Shown one piece after another: positions 21,993-36,380 of a stretch of 64,000 nt of DNA. Position numbers and translations under genes: made by a program. The notes under the pieces are model-generated. The model was not told the DNA's origin, did no database searches, and saw nothing but the letters and a program-made list of their open reading frames with translations. The stretch spans positions 992,001-1,056,000 of the forward strand of contig NW_026527056.1 in NCBI RefSeq assembly GCF_027744825.2, given 5' to 3'. Each line of letters begins with the position of its first letter. Positions within the stretch are counted from its first letter, which is position 1. The DNA is from Synchiropus splendidus. Lineage: Eukaryota > Chordata > Actinopteri > Syngnathiformes > Callionymidae.

Positions 21993-24900
21993 AACATTTT
22001 TATGTTTGGCGTTCCGGAATCGACCTTATCTCAGGCTGAAAACGCGTTTTCTGCATTGTGCCATAACTTTGCAGGGAAGCTTCAGAACATGACATTTTCA
22101 CCTCCCACTATAGCAGAAAGGGTCTTTCTAGTAGTTCCACATCAAATCTAAGCTGTCTGGAATGTTTTTCCAAAGTTATCAACATTTTTATGTTTGGCGT
22201 TCCGGAACCCACCTTATCTCAGGCTGAAAACGCGTTTTCTACATTGTGCCATAACTTTGCAGGGAAGCTTCAGAACATGAAATTTTCACCTCCCACTACA
22301 GCAGAAATGGTCTTTCTAGTAGTTGCACATCAAATCTAAGCTGTCTGAAGTGTTTTTCGAAAGTTATCAACATTTTTATGTTTGGCGTTCCGGAATCGAC
22401 CTTATCTCGGGATGAAAATTCGTTTTCTGCATTGTGCCATAACTTTGCAGGGAAGCTTCAGAACATGAAATTTTGACCTCCCAATATAGCAGAAAGGGTT
22501 TTTCTAGTAGTTGCACATCAAATCTAAGCTGTCTGAAGTGTTTTTCGAAAGTTATCAACATTTTTTTGTTTGGCGTTCCGGAATCGACCTTATCTCAGGA
22601 TGAAAAATCGTTTTCTGCATTGTCCCATAACTTTGCAGGGAAGCTTCAGAACATGAAATGTTCACCTCCCACTATAGCAGAAAGGGTCTTTCTAGCAGTT
22701 GCACATCAAATCTAAGCTGTCTGAAGTGTTTTTCGAAAGTTATCAACATTTTTATGTTTGGCATTCCAGAATCGATCTTATCTCAGGCTGAAAACGAGTT
22801 GTCTGCATTGTGCCATAACTTTGCATGGAAGCTTCCAAATATGAAATTTTAACCTCCCACTATAGCAGAAAGGGTCTTTCTAGTAGTTGCACATCAAATC
22901 TAAGCTGTCTGAAGTTTTTTTCCAAGGTTATCAACATTTTTATGTTTGGCGTTCCGAAATCGAAATTATCTCAAGCTGAAAACGCGTTTTCTGCATTGTG
23001 CCATAAATTTGCAGGGAAGCTTCAGAACATGAAATGTTCACCTCCCACTATAGCAGAAAGGGTCTTCCTAGTAGTTGCACATCAAATCTAAGCTGTCTGA
23101 AGTGTCTTTCGAAAGTTATCAACATTTTTATGTTTGGCGTTCCAGAATCGACCTTATGTCAGGCTGAAAACGCGTTGTCTGCATTGTGCCATAACTTTGC
23201 ATGGAAGCTTCCGAAAATGAAATTTTAACCTCCCACTATAGCAGAAAGGCTCTTTCTAGTAGTTGCAGATCAAATCGAAGCTGTCTGAAATTTTTTTCCA
23301 AAGTTATCAACATTTTTACGTTTGGCGTTTCGGAAACCACCTTATCTCAGGCTGAAAACGCGTTTTCTGTATTGTGCCATAACTTCTCAGCGAAGCTTCA
23401 GAACATGAAATGTTCACGTCCCACTATAGCAGAAAGGGTCTTTCTAGTAGTTGCACATCAAATCTAAGCTGTCTGAAGTGTTTTTCAAAAGTTATCAACA
23501 TTTTTATGTTTAGCGTTCTAGAACCCAACTTATGTCATGCTGAAAACGCGTTTTCTGCATTGTGCCATAATATTGCTGGGAAGCTTCAGAACACGAAATT
23601 TTCACCTCCCACTGTATCACAAAGGGTCTTTCTCGTAGTTGCACATCAAATCTAAGGTGTCTGAAGTGTTTTTCCAAAGTTATCAACATTTTTATGTTTG
23701 GCGTACCGGAATCAACCTTATGTCAGGCTGAAAACGGGTTTTACGCATTGTGCCATAACTTTGCAAGGAAGCTTCAGAACATGGAATTTTCACTACCCAC
23801 TATAGCAGAAATGGTCTTTCTAGCAGTTGCACATCAAATCTAAGCTGTTTGAAGTGTTTTACTGAAGTTATCAACTTTTTTTATGTTTGGCGTTCCGGAA
23901 CCGACCTTATCTCAGACTGAAAACGGGTTTTACGCATTGTGCCATAACTTTGCAGGGAAGCTTCAGAACATGGAATTTTCACTACCCACTATAGCAGAAA
24001 GGGTCTTTCTGGTATTGGGATATCAAATCTAAGCTGTCTGAAGTCTTTTTCCAAAGGTATCAACATTTTTATGTTTGGCGTTCCGGAATCGATCTTATCT
24101 CAGGCTAAAAATGCGTTTTCTGCATTGTGCTATAACTTTGCAGGGAAGGTTCAGAACATGAAATTTTCACCTCCCACTATAGCAGAAAGGGTCTTTCTAG
24201 TAGTTGCACATCAAATCTAAGCTGTCTGAAGTGTTTTTCCAAAGTTATCAACATTTTTATGTTTCGCGTTCCGTAATCGACCTTATCTCAGGCTGAAAAC
24301 GCGTTTTTCGGAGCATGCCATAAATTTGCAGGGAAGCTTCAGAACGTGAAATTTTCACCAGCCACTATAGCAGAAATGGTCCTTCCAGTAGTTGCACATC
24401 AAATCCAAGTTGTCTGAAGTGTTTTTCCAAAGTTATCAACTTTTTTATGTTTGCCGTTGCGGAATCGATCTAATCTCAGGCTGAAAACGCTTTTTACGCA
24501 TTGTGCCATAACTTTGCAGGGAAGCTTCAGAACATGAAGTTTTCACCTCCCACTATAGCAGAAAGGGCCTTTCTAGTAGTTGCACATCAAATCTAAGCTG
24601 TCTGCATCAATTTCCAAAGTTATCAACATTTTTATGTTTGGTGTTCGAGAACCCACCTTATCTCTGGATGAAAATGCGTTTTCTGCATTGTGCCATAACT
24701 TTGCAGGGAAGCTTCAGAACATGAGATTTTTACCTCCCACTATAGCAGAAAGGGTCTTTCTAGTATTTGCACATCAAATCTAAGCTGTCTGAACTCTTTT
24801 TCCAAAGTTATCAACATTTTTATGTTTCGAGGTCCGGAATCGACCTTATCTCAGGCTGAAAACGCGTTTTTCGGAGTATGCCATAACTTTGCAGGGAAGC

Positions 24901-27900
24901 TTCAGAACATGGAATTTTCACTGCCCACTATATCAGAAAGGGTATTTCTAGTATTTGCACATCAAATATAAGCTGTCTGAAGTGTATTTCGAAAGTTATC
25001 AACATTTTTATGTTTGGCGTTCTAAAACCCACCGTATGTCAGGCTGAAAATGCGTTTTCTGCATTGTGCCATAACTTTGCAGGGAAGCTTCAGAACAAGA
25101 AATTTTCACCTCCAACTATAGCAGAAAGGGTCTTTCTAGTAGTTGCACATCAAATCTAAGCTGTCTGAAGTGTTTTTACCACGGTTATCTACTTTTTTTA
25201 TGTTGGCGTTCCGGAATCGACCTTATCTCAGGCTGAAAACGCGTTTTTCGCATTGTGCCATAAATTTGAAAGGAAGCTTCAGAGCATGAAATTTTCACTT
25301 GCCACTATAGCAGAACTGGTCTTTCTAGTAGTTGCTCATCAAATCTAAGCTGTCTGAAGTGTTTTTCCAAAGTTATCAACATTTTTATGTTTGGCATTTC
25401 GGAATCGACCTTATCTCAGGCTGAAAGTGCGTTTTTCACATTGTGCCATAAATTTGCAGGGAAGTTTCAGAACATGAAATTTTCACCTCCAACCATAGCA
25501 GAAAGGGTCTTTCTAGTAGTTGCACATCAAATCTAAGCTGTCTGAAGTGTTTTTACCATGGTTATCAACTTTTTTTATGTTGGCGTTCCGGAATCGACCT
25601 TATCTCAGGCTGAAAGTGCGTTTTTCACATTGTGCCATGACTTTGCAGAGAAGCTTCAGAACATGAAATTTTCTCCTACCACTACAGCAGAAAGGGTCTT
25701 TCTAGTAGTTGCACATCAAATCTAAGCTGTCTGCAGTTTTTTTCCAAAGTTATCAACATTTTTATGTTTGGCGTTCCGGAATCGACCTTATCTAAGGCTG
25801 AAAACGCGTTTCACGCATTGTGCCATAATTTTGCAGGGAAGCTTCAGAACACGAAATTTTCACCTCCCACTCAAGCAGAAATGGTCTTTCTAGTAGTTGC
25901 ACATCAAATCTAAGCTGTCTGCAGTGTTTTTCCAAAGTTATCAACTTTTTTATGTTTGGCATTCCGGAACCGACCTTATCTCAGGCTGAAAACGCGTTTT
26001 ACGCATTGTGCCATAACTTTGCAGGGAAGCTTCAGAACATGACATTTTAACTTCCCACTATAGCAGAAAGGGTCTTTCTAGTAGTTGCACATCAAATCTA
26101 AGCTGTCTGAAGTGTTTTTCCAAGGTTATCAACTTTTTTTATGTTGGCGTTCCGGAATCGACCTTATCTCAGGCTGAAAACGCGTTTTAAGCTTTGTGCC
26201 ATAACTTTGCTGAGAAGCTTCAGAACATGAAATTTTCACATCCCAATGTAGCAGAAAGGGTCTTTCTCATAGTTGCACATCAAATCTAAGCTGTCTGAAG
26301 TGTTTTTCTAAAGTTATCAACATTTTTATGTTTGGCGTTCCGGAATCGACCATATCTCAGCCTGAAAACGAGTTTTCTGCATTGTGCCATAACTTTGCAG
26401 GGAAGCTTCAGAACATCAAATTTTCACTTCCCACTATAGCAGAAAGGGTCTTTCTAGTAGTTGCACATCAAATATAAGCTGTCTGAAGTATTTTTCAAAA
26501 GTTATCAACATTTTTATGTTTGGCGTTCCGGAATCGACCTTATCTCAGGCTAAAAACATGTTTTCTGCATTTTGCCAAAACTTTGCAGGGAAGCTTCAGA
26601 ACCTGAAATTTTCACATCCCACTGGAGCAGAAAGGGTCTTTATAGGAGTTGCACATCAAATCTAAGCGGTCTGAAGTGTTTTTCAAAAGTTATCAGCATT
26701 TTTATGTTTGGCGTTCCGGAAGCAACCTTATCTCCTGCTGAAAACGCGTTTTCTGCATTGTGCCATAATTTTGCTGGGAAGCTTCAGAACACGAAATTTT
26801 CACCTCCCACTGTATCAGAAAGGGTCTTTCTAGTAGTTGCACATCAAATCTAAGGTGTCTGAAGTGTTTTTCCAAAGTTATCAACATTTTTATGTTTGGC
26901 GTACCGGAATCGACCTTATGTCAGGCTGATAACGCGTTTTAAGCATTGTGCCATAACTTTGCAGGGTAGCTTCAGAACATGAAATTTCCACAACCCACTG
27001 TAGCAGAAAGGGTCTTTCTAGTAGTTGCACATCAAATCTATGCTGTCTGAAGTGTTTTTCAAAAGTTATCAACATTTTTATGTTTGGCGTTCCGGAATCG
27101 ACCTTTTCTCAGGCTGAAAACGCGTTTTAAGCATTGTGCCATAACTTTGCAGGGAAGCTTCAGAAGACGAAATTTTCACATCCCACTGTAGCAGAAAGGG
27201 TCTTTCTAGTAGTTGCACATCAAATCTAAGCTGTCTGAAGTGTTTTTCTAAAGTTATCAACATTTTTATGTTTGGCGTTCCGGAATCGACCTTATCTCAG
27301 CCTGAAAACGAGTTTTCTGCATTGTGCCATTACTTTGCAGGGAAGCTTCAGAACATCAAATTTTCACTTCCCTCTATAGCAGAAAGGGTCTTTCTAGTAG
27401 TTGCACATCAAATCTAAGCTGTCTGAAGTGTTTTTCAAAAGTAATCAACATTTTTATGTTTGGCGTAACGGAATCGACCTTATCTCAGGCTAAAAACCTG
27501 TTTTCTGCATTGTGCCAAAAATTTGCAGGGAAGATTCAGAACATGAAATTTTCACATCCCACTGTAGCAGAAAGGGTCTTTCTAGTAGTTGCAAATCAAA
27601 TCTATGCTGTCTGAAGTGTTTTTCAAAAGTTATCAACATTTTTATGTTTGGCGATCCGGAATCGACCTTCTCTCAGGCTGAAAACGCGTTTCACGCATTG
27701 TGCCATAACTTTGCAGGGAAGTTTCAGAACAGGACATTTTCACCTCCCGCTATATCAGAAAGGGTCTTTCTAGTAGTTGCAGATCAAATCTAAGCTGTCT
27801 GAAGTGTTTTACTGAAGTTATCAACTTTTTTATGTTTGGCGTTCCGGAATCGAACTTATCTCAGGCTGAAAACGTGTTTTACGCATTGTGCCATAACTTT

Positions 27901-29329
27901 GCATAAAGCTTCAGAACATGAAATTTTCACCTGCCACGATAGCAGCAAGGGTCTTTCTAGTAGTTGCAGATCAAATCTAAGCTGTCTGAAGTGTCTTTCC
28001 AAAGTTATCAACATTTTTATGTTTGGCGTTCCGGAATCAACCTTATCTCAGGCTGAAAACGCTTTTTCTGCAATGTGCCATAACTTTGCAGGGAAGCTTC
28101 AGGACCTTGAATTTTCACCACCTACTATATCAGAAAGGGTCTTTCTAGTAGTTGCACATCAAATCTAAGCTGTCTGAAGTGTTTTTTAAAATTTATCAAC
28201 ATTTTTATGTTTGGCGTTCCGTAATCGACCTTATCTCAGGCTGAAAACGCGTTTTACGCATTGTGCCATAACTTTGCATAAAGCTTCAGAACATGAAATT
28301 TTCACCTACCACTATAGCAGAAAGGGTCTTTCTAGTAGTTGCAGATCAAATCTAAGCTGTCTGAAATGTTTTTCCAAAGTTATCAACATTTTTATGTTTG
28401 GCGTTCCGGAATCAACCTTATCTCAGGCTGAAATCGCTTTTTCTGCAATGTGCCATAACTTTGCAGGGAATCTTCAGAACATGAAATTTTCACCTCCCAA
28501 AATAGCATAAAGGGTCTTTCTAGTAGTTGCACATCAAATCTAAGCTGTCTGAAGTGTTTTTCCAAATTTATCAACATTTTTATTTTTCCCGTTCCGGAAT
28601 CGACCTTATGTCAGGCTGAAAACGCGTTTTACGCATTGTTCCATAACTTTGCAAGGAAGCTTCAGAACATGAAATTTTCACCTCCCAGTATAGTAGCAAG
28701 GGTCTTTCTAGTAGTTGCACATGATATCTAAGCTGTCGGAAGTGTTTTTCAAAAGTTGTCAACATTTTTATGTTTGGCGTTCCGAAACCCACCTTATCTC
28801 AGGCTGAAACAGCATTTTTTGCATTGTGCCATATATTCTAAAGATAGGTTCAGAACATGAAATTTTCAGCTCCCACTATAGCAGAAAGGGTCTTTCTTGT
28901 AGTTTCACGTGAAATCTAAGCTGTCTGAAGTGTTTTTCCAAAGTTATCAACATTTTTATGTTTGGCGTTCGGGAACCCACCTTATCTCAGGCTGAAAACG
29001 TGTTTTCTGCATTGTGCCATAACTTTGCAGGGAAGCTTCAGAATATGAAATTTTAACCTCCCACTATTGCAGAAAGGATCTGTCTTGTAGTTGCACATCA
29101 AATCTAAGCTGTCTGAAGTGTTTTTACAAAGTTATCAACATTTTTATGTTTGGCGTTCCGGAATCGACCTTATCTCAGGCTGAAAAGGCGTTTTACGCAT
29201 TGTACCATAACTTTGCGTAAAGCTTCAGCACATGAAATTTTCACCACCCACTATAGCAGAAAGGGTCTTTCTAGTAGTTGCACATCAAATCTAAGCTGTC
29301 TGAAGTGTTTTTCCAAAGTTATCAACATT

Positions 29330-32300
29330 TTTATGTTTGGCGTTCCGGAATCGACCTTATCTCAGGCTGAAAAGGCGTTTTACGCATTGTACCATAACTT
29401 TGCGTAAAGCTTCAGCACATGAAATTTTCACCTCCCACGATAGCAGAAAGGGTCTTTCTCGTAGTTTCACGTGAAATCTATGCTGTCTGAACTGTTTTTA
29501 CAAAGTTATCAACATTTTTATGTTTGGCGTTCCGGAATCAACCTTATCACAGCCTGAAAACGCGTTTTCTGCTTTGTGCCATAACTTTGCAGGGAATCAT
29601 CAGAATATGAAAATTTCACCTCCCACAATAGCAGAAAGGGTCTTTCTAGTAGTTGCATATCAAATCTAAGCTGTCTGAAGTGTATTTCAAAAGTTATCAA
29701 CTTTTTTATATATGGCGTTCCGGAATCGACCTTATGTCAGGCTGAAAACGCGTTTTACGCATTGTGCCGTAACTTTGCAGGGAAGCTTCAGAACATCGAA
29801 TTTTCACCACCCACTATAGCAGAAATGGTCTTTCTCCTAGTTGCACATCATATCTAAGCTGTCTGAAGTGTTTTTTCCAAAGTCATCAACATTTTTATGT
29901 TTAGCGTTCTGGAACCCACCTTATATCAGGCTGAAGATGCGTTTTCTGCATTGTGCCATAACTTTGCAGGGAAGCTTCAGAACATGAAATTTTCACCTCC
30001 CACTATAGCAGAAAGGGTCTTTCTAGTAGTTACACTTCAAATCTAAGCTGTCTGAAGTGTTTTTCGAAAGTTATCAACATTTTTATGTTTGGCGTTCCGG
30101 AATCGACCTTATCTCAGCCGAAAACGCGTTTTCTGCATTGTGCCATAACTTTGCAGGGAAGCTTCAGAATATAAAATTTTCACCTCCCACTATAGCAGAA
30201 AGGGTCTTTCTAGTAGTTACACTTCAAATCTAAGCTGTCTGAAGTGTTTTTACAAAGTTATCAACATTTTTATGTTTGGCCTTCCGGAATCGACCTTATC
30301 TCAGGCTGAAAACGTGTTTTACGCATTGTGCCATAACTTTGCATAAAGCTTCAGCACATGAAATTTTCACCTCCCACTATAGCAGAAAGGGTCTTTCTAG
30401 TAGTTGCAGATGAAATCTAAGCTGTCTGAAATGTTTTTCCAAAGTTATCAACATTTTTATGTTTGGCTTTCTGGAACCCACCTTATCTCAGTCTGAAAAC
30501 GTGTTTTTTGCATTGCGCCATAACTTTGCAGAGAAGCCTCAGAACATGAAATTTTCACCTGCCGCAGTAGTAGAAAGCGTCTTTCTAGTAGTTGCATATC
30601 AAATCTAAGCTGTCTGAAGTGTTTTTCCAAAGTTATCAACATTTTTATGTTTGACATTCCGGAATCAACCATATCTCAGCCTGAAAACGCGTTTTCTGCT
30701 TTGTGCCATAACTTTGCATGGAAGCATCAGAATATGAAATTTTCACCTACCAATATTGCAGAAAGAGTCTGTCTTGTAGTTGCACATCAAAACTAAGCTG
30801 TCTGAAGTGTTTTTCCAATGTTATCAACATTTTTATGTTTGGCGTTCTGGAACCCACCTTATCTCAGTCTGAAAACGGCTTTTGTGGATTGTGCCATAAC
30901 TTTGCAGGGAAGCCTCAGAACATGAAATTTTCACCTCCCACTATAGCAGAAAGGGTCTTTCTAGTAGTTGCACATCAAATCTAATCTGTCTGAAGTGTTT
31001 TTCCAAAGTTATCAACATTTTTATGTTTGGCGTTCCGGAATCGACCTTATCTCAGGCTGAAAACGCTTTTCACGCATTGTGCCATAACTTTGCAGCGAAG
31101 CTTCAGAACATCGAATTTTCACCACCCACTATCGCAGAAAGGGTCTTTCTCCTAGTTGCACATCAAAACTAAGCTGTCTGAAGTGTTTTTTCCAAAGTCA
31201 TCAACATTTTTAAGTTTAGCGTTCTGGAACCCACCTTATCTCAGGCTGAAAATGCGTTTTCTGCATTGTGAAATCACTTTGCAGGGAAGCTTCAGAACAT
31301 GAAATTTTCACCTCCCTCTATAGCAGAAAGGGTCTTTCTAGTTGTTGCACTTCAAATCTAAGCTGTCTGAAGTGTTTTTCGACAGTTATCAACATTTTTA
31401 TGTTTGGCCTTCGGGAACCCACCTTATCTCAGGCGAAAAACGCGTTTTACGCATTGTACCATAACTTTGCATAAAGCTTCAGAACATGAAATTTTCACCT
31501 CCCACTATAGCAGAAAGGGTCTTCCTAGTAGTTGCACATCAAATCTAAGCTGTCTGAAGTGTTTTTCGAAAGTTATCAACATTTTTATGTTTGGCGTTCC
31601 GGAACCCACCTTATCTCAGGCTGAAAACGCTTTTCACGCATTGTGCCATAACTTTGCAGGGAAGGTTCAGAACATCGAATTTTCACCACCCACTATCGCA
31701 GAAAGGGTCTTTCTCCTAGTTGCACATCAAAACTAAGCTGTCTGAAGTGTTTTTTCCAAAGTCATCAACATTTTTAAGTTTAGCGTTCTGGAACCCACCT
31801 TATCTCAGGCTGAAAATGCGTTTTCTGCATTGTGAAATCACTTTGCAGGGAAGCTTCTGAACATGAAATTTTCACCTCCCACTATAGCAGAAAGCGTCAT
31901 CAAATCTAAGCTGTCTGAAGTGGCTTTCCAAATATATCAACATTTTTATGTTTGGCGTTCCGGAATCGACCTTATCTCAGGCTGAAAACGCGTTTTACGC
32001 ATTGTGCCATAACTTTGGAGGGAAGCTTCAGAACATCGAATTTTGACCACCCATTATATCAGAAAGGGTCTTTCTGGTAGTAGCACATCAAATCTAAGCT
32101 GTCTGAAGTGTTTTTCCAAAGTTATCAACATTTTTATGTTTGGCGTTCCGGAATCGACCTTATCTCAGGCTGAAATAGCGTTTTACGCATTGTACCATAA
32201 CTTTGCGTAAAGCTTCAGCACATGAAATTTTCACCTCCCACTATAGCAGAAAGGGTCTTTCTCGTAGTTTCACGTGAAATCTATGCTGTCTGAACTGTTT

Positions 32301-34190
32301 TTACAAAGTTATCAACATTTTTATGTTTGGCGTTCCGGAATCAACCTTATCACAGCCTGAAAACGCGTTTTCTGCTTTGTGCCATAACTTTGCAGGGAAG
32401 CATCAGAATATGAAAATTTCACCTCCCACAATAGCAGAAAGGGTCTTTCTAGTAGTTGCACATCAAATCTAAGCTGTCTGAAGTGTATTTCAAAAGTTAT
32501 CACCTTTTTTATGTTTGGCGTTCCGGAATCGACCTTATATCAGGCTGAAAACGCGTTTTACGCATTGTGCCATAACTTTGCAGGGAAGCTTCAGAACATC
32601 GAATTTTCACCACCCACTATAGCAGAAATGGTCTTTCTCCTAGTTGCACATCATATCTAAGCTGTCTGAAGTGTTTTTTCCAAAGTCATCAACATTTTTA
32701 TGTTTAGCGTTCTGGAACCCACCTTATATCAGGCTGAAGATGCGTTTTCTGCATTGTGCCATAACTTTGCAGGGAAGCTTCAGAACATGAAATTTTCACC
32801 TCCCACTATAGCAGAAAGGGTCTTTCTAGTAGTTACACTTCAAATCTAAGCTGTCTGAAGTGTTTTTCGAAAGTTATCAACATTTTTATGTTTGGCGTTC
32901 CGGAATCGACCTTATCTCAGCCGAAAACGCGTTTTCTGCATTGTGCCATAACTTTGCAGGGAAGCTTCAGAATATAAAATTTTCACCTCCCACTATAGCA
33001 GAAAGGGTCTTTCTAGTAGTTACACTTCAAATCTAAGCTGTCTGAAGTGTTTTTACAAAGTTATCAACATTTTTATGTTTGGCCTTCCGGAATCGACCTT
33101 ATCTCAGGCTGAAAACGTGTTTTACGCATTGTGCCATAACTTTGCATAAAGCTTCAGCACATGAAATTTTCACCTCCCACTATAGCAGAAAGGGTCTTTC
33201 TAGTAGTTGCAGATGAAATCTAAGCTGTCTGAAATGTTTTTCCAAAGTTATCAACATTTTTATGTTTGGCTTTCTGGAACCCACCTTATCTCAGTCTGAA
33301 AACGTGTTTTTTGCATTGCGCCATAACTTTGCAGAGAAGCCTCAGAACATGAAATTTTCACCTGCCGCAGTAGTAGAAAGGGTCTTTCTAGTAGTTGCAT
33401 ATCAAATCTAAGCTGTCTGAAGTGTTTTTCCAAAGTTATCAACATTTTTATGTTTGACATTCCGGAATCAACCATATCTCAGCCTGAAAACGCGTTTTCT
33501 GCTTTGTGCCATAACTTTGCATGGAAGCATCAGAATATGAAATTTTCACCTACCAATATTGCAGAAAGAGTCTGTCTTGTAGTTGCACATCAAAACTAAG
33601 CTGTCTGAAGTGTTTTTCCAATGTTATCAACATTTTTATGTTTGGCGTTCTGGAACCCACCTTATCTCAGTCTGAAAACGGCTTTTGTGGATTGTGCCAT
33701 AACTTTGCAGGGAAGCCTCAGAACATGAAATTTTCACCTCCCACTATAGCAGAAAGGGTCTTTCTAGTAGTTGCACATCAAATCTAATCTGTCTGAAGTG
33801 TTTTTCCAAAGTTATCAACATTTTTATGTTTGGCGTTCCGGAATCGACCTTATCTCAGGCTGAAAACGCTTTTCACGCATTGTGCCATAACTTTGCAGCG
33901 AAGCTTCAGAACATCGAATTTTCACCACCCACTATCGCAGAAAGGGTCTTTCTCCTAGTTGCACATCAAAACTAAGCTGTCTGAAGTGTTTTTTCCAAAG
34001 TCATCAACATTTTTAAGTTTAGCGTTCTGGAACCCACCTTATCTCAGGCTGAAAATGCGTTTTCTGCATTGTGAAATCACTTTGCAGGGAAGCTTCAGAA
34101 CATGAAATTTTCACCTCCCTCTATAGCAGAAAGGGTCTTTCTAGTTGTTGCACTTCAAATCTAAGCTGTCTGAAGTGTTTTTCGAAAGTT
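29330..34190. repeat. 11-unit block present twice, 2803 bp apart
   Basis: About 29330-31385 is repeated at about 32133-34190. Shared markers are TTTGCGTAAAGC, TCACGTGAAATCTATGC, a 3-base loss giving CTCAGCCGAAAAC, GCCGCAGTAGTAG and GGCTTTTGTGGATTG. The roughly 750-bp spacer between them contains a unit with a 16-base deletion at about 31897, so this is not a simple adjacent tandem copy. Confidence 0.82.
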
Positions 34191-36380
34191 ATCAACATTT
34201 TTATGTTTGGCGTTCCGGAATCAACCTTATCACAGCCTGAAAACGCGTTTTCTGCGTTGTGCCATAACTTTGCAGGGAAGCATCAGAATATGAAAATTTC
34301 ACCTCCCACAATAGCAGAAAGGGTCTTTCTAGTAGTTGCACATCAAATCTAAGCTGTCTGAAGTGTATTTCAAAAGTTATCACCATTTTTATGTTTGGCG
34401 TTCCGGAATCGACCTTATGTCAGGCTGAAAACGCGTTTTACGCATTGTGCCATAACTTTGCAGGGAAGCTTCAGAACATCGAATTTTCACCACCCACTAT
34501 AGCAGAAATGGTCTTTCTCCTAGTTGCACATCATATCGAAGCTGTCTGAAGTGTTTTTTCCAAAGTCATCAACATTTTTATGTTTAGCGTTCTGGAACCC
34601 ACCTTATATCAGGCTGAAGATGCGTTTTCTGCATTGTGCCATAACTTTGCAGGGAAGCTTCAGAATATGAAATTTTCACCTCCCACTATAGCAGAAAGGG
34701 TCTTTCTAGTAGTTACACTTCAAATCTAAGCTGTCTGAAGTGTTTTTCGAAAGTTATCAACATTTTAATGTTTGGCGTTCCGGAATCGACCTTATCTCAG
34801 CCGAAAACGCGTTTTCTGCATTGTGCCATAACTTTGCAGGGAAGCTTCAGAATATAAAATTTTAACCTCCCACTATTGCAGAAAGGGTCTCTCTTGTAGT
34901 TGCACATCAAATCTAAGCTGTCTGAAGTGTTTTTACAAAGTTATCAACATTTTTACGTTTGGCGTTCCGGAATCGACCTTATCTCAGGCTGAAAACGTGT
35001 TTTACGCATTGTGCCATAACTTTGCAGAAAGCTTCAGCACATGAAATTTTCACCTCCCACTATAGCAGAAAGGGTCTTTCTAGTAGTTGCAGATCAAATC
35101 AAAGCTGTCTGAAATGTTTTTCCCAAGTTATCAACATTTTTATGTTTGGCTTTCTGGAACCCACCTTATCTCAGTCTGAAAACGTGTTTTTTGCATTGCG
35201 CCATAACTTTGCAGGGAAGCCTCAGAACATGAAATTTTCACCTGCCGCTATAGTAGAAAGGGTCTTTCTAGTAGTTGCACATCAAATCTAAGCTGTCTGA
35301 AGTGTTTTTCCAAAGTTATCAACATTTTTATTTTGACGTTCTGGAACCCACCTTATATCAGGCTGAAGATGCGTTTTCTGCATTGTGCCATAACTTTGCA
35401 TGGAAGCATCAGAATATGAAATTTTCACCTACCAATATTGCAGAAAGAGTCTGTCTTGTAGTTGCACATCAAAACTAAGCTGTCTGAAGTGTTTTTCCAA
35501 TGTTATCAACATTTTTATGTTTGGCGTTCTGGAACCCACCTTATCTCAGTCTGAAAACGGCTTTTGTGGATTGTGCCAGAACTTTGCAGGGAAGCCTCAG
35601 AACATGAAATTTTCACCTCCCACTATAGCAGAAAGGGTCTTTCTAGTAGTTGCACATCAAATCTAAGCTGTCTGAAGTGTTTTTCCAAAGTTATCAACAT
35701 TTTTATGTTTGGCGTTCCGGAATCGACCTTATCTCAGGCTGAAAACGCTTTTCACGCATTGTGCCATAACTTTGCAGGGAAGCTTCAGAACATCGAATTT
35801 TCACCACCCACTATCGCAGAAAGGGTCTTTCTCCTAGTTGCACATCAAAACTAAGCTGTCTGAAGTGTTTTTTCCAAAGTCATCAACATTTTTAAGTTTA
35901 GCGTTCTGGAACCCACCTTATCTCAGGCTGAAAATGCGTTTTCTGCATTGTGAAATCACTTTGCAGGGAAGCTTCAGAACATGAAATTTTCACCTCCCAC
36001 TATAGCAGAAAGGGTCTTTCTAGTTGTTGCACTTCAAATTTAAGCTGTCTGAAGTGTTTTTCGAAAGTTATCAACATTTTTATGTTTGGCGTTCCGGAAT
36101 CAACCTTATCACAGCCTGAAAACGCGTTTTCTGCGTTGTGCCATAACTTTGCAGGGAAGCATCAGAATATGAAAATTTCACCTCCCACAATAGCAGAAAG
36201 GGTCTTTCTAGTAGTTGCACATCAAATCTAAGCTGTCTGAAGTGTATTTCAAAAGTTATCACCATTTTTATGTTTGGCGTTCCGGAATCGACCTTATGTC
36301 AGGCTGAAAACGCGTTTTACGCATTGTGCCATAACTTTGCAGGGAAGCTTCAGAACATCGAATTTTCACCACCCACTATC
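33521..36380. repeat. Overlapping block repeated at 1879 bp
   Basis: 33521-34500 matches 35400-36380 (10 units minus one base), including GGAAGCATCAGAATATG, the TTTTTAAGTTTAGCG unit and GTGAAATCACTTTGC. It overlaps the previous block, which shows successive rounds of duplication with different end points. Confidence 0.8.
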
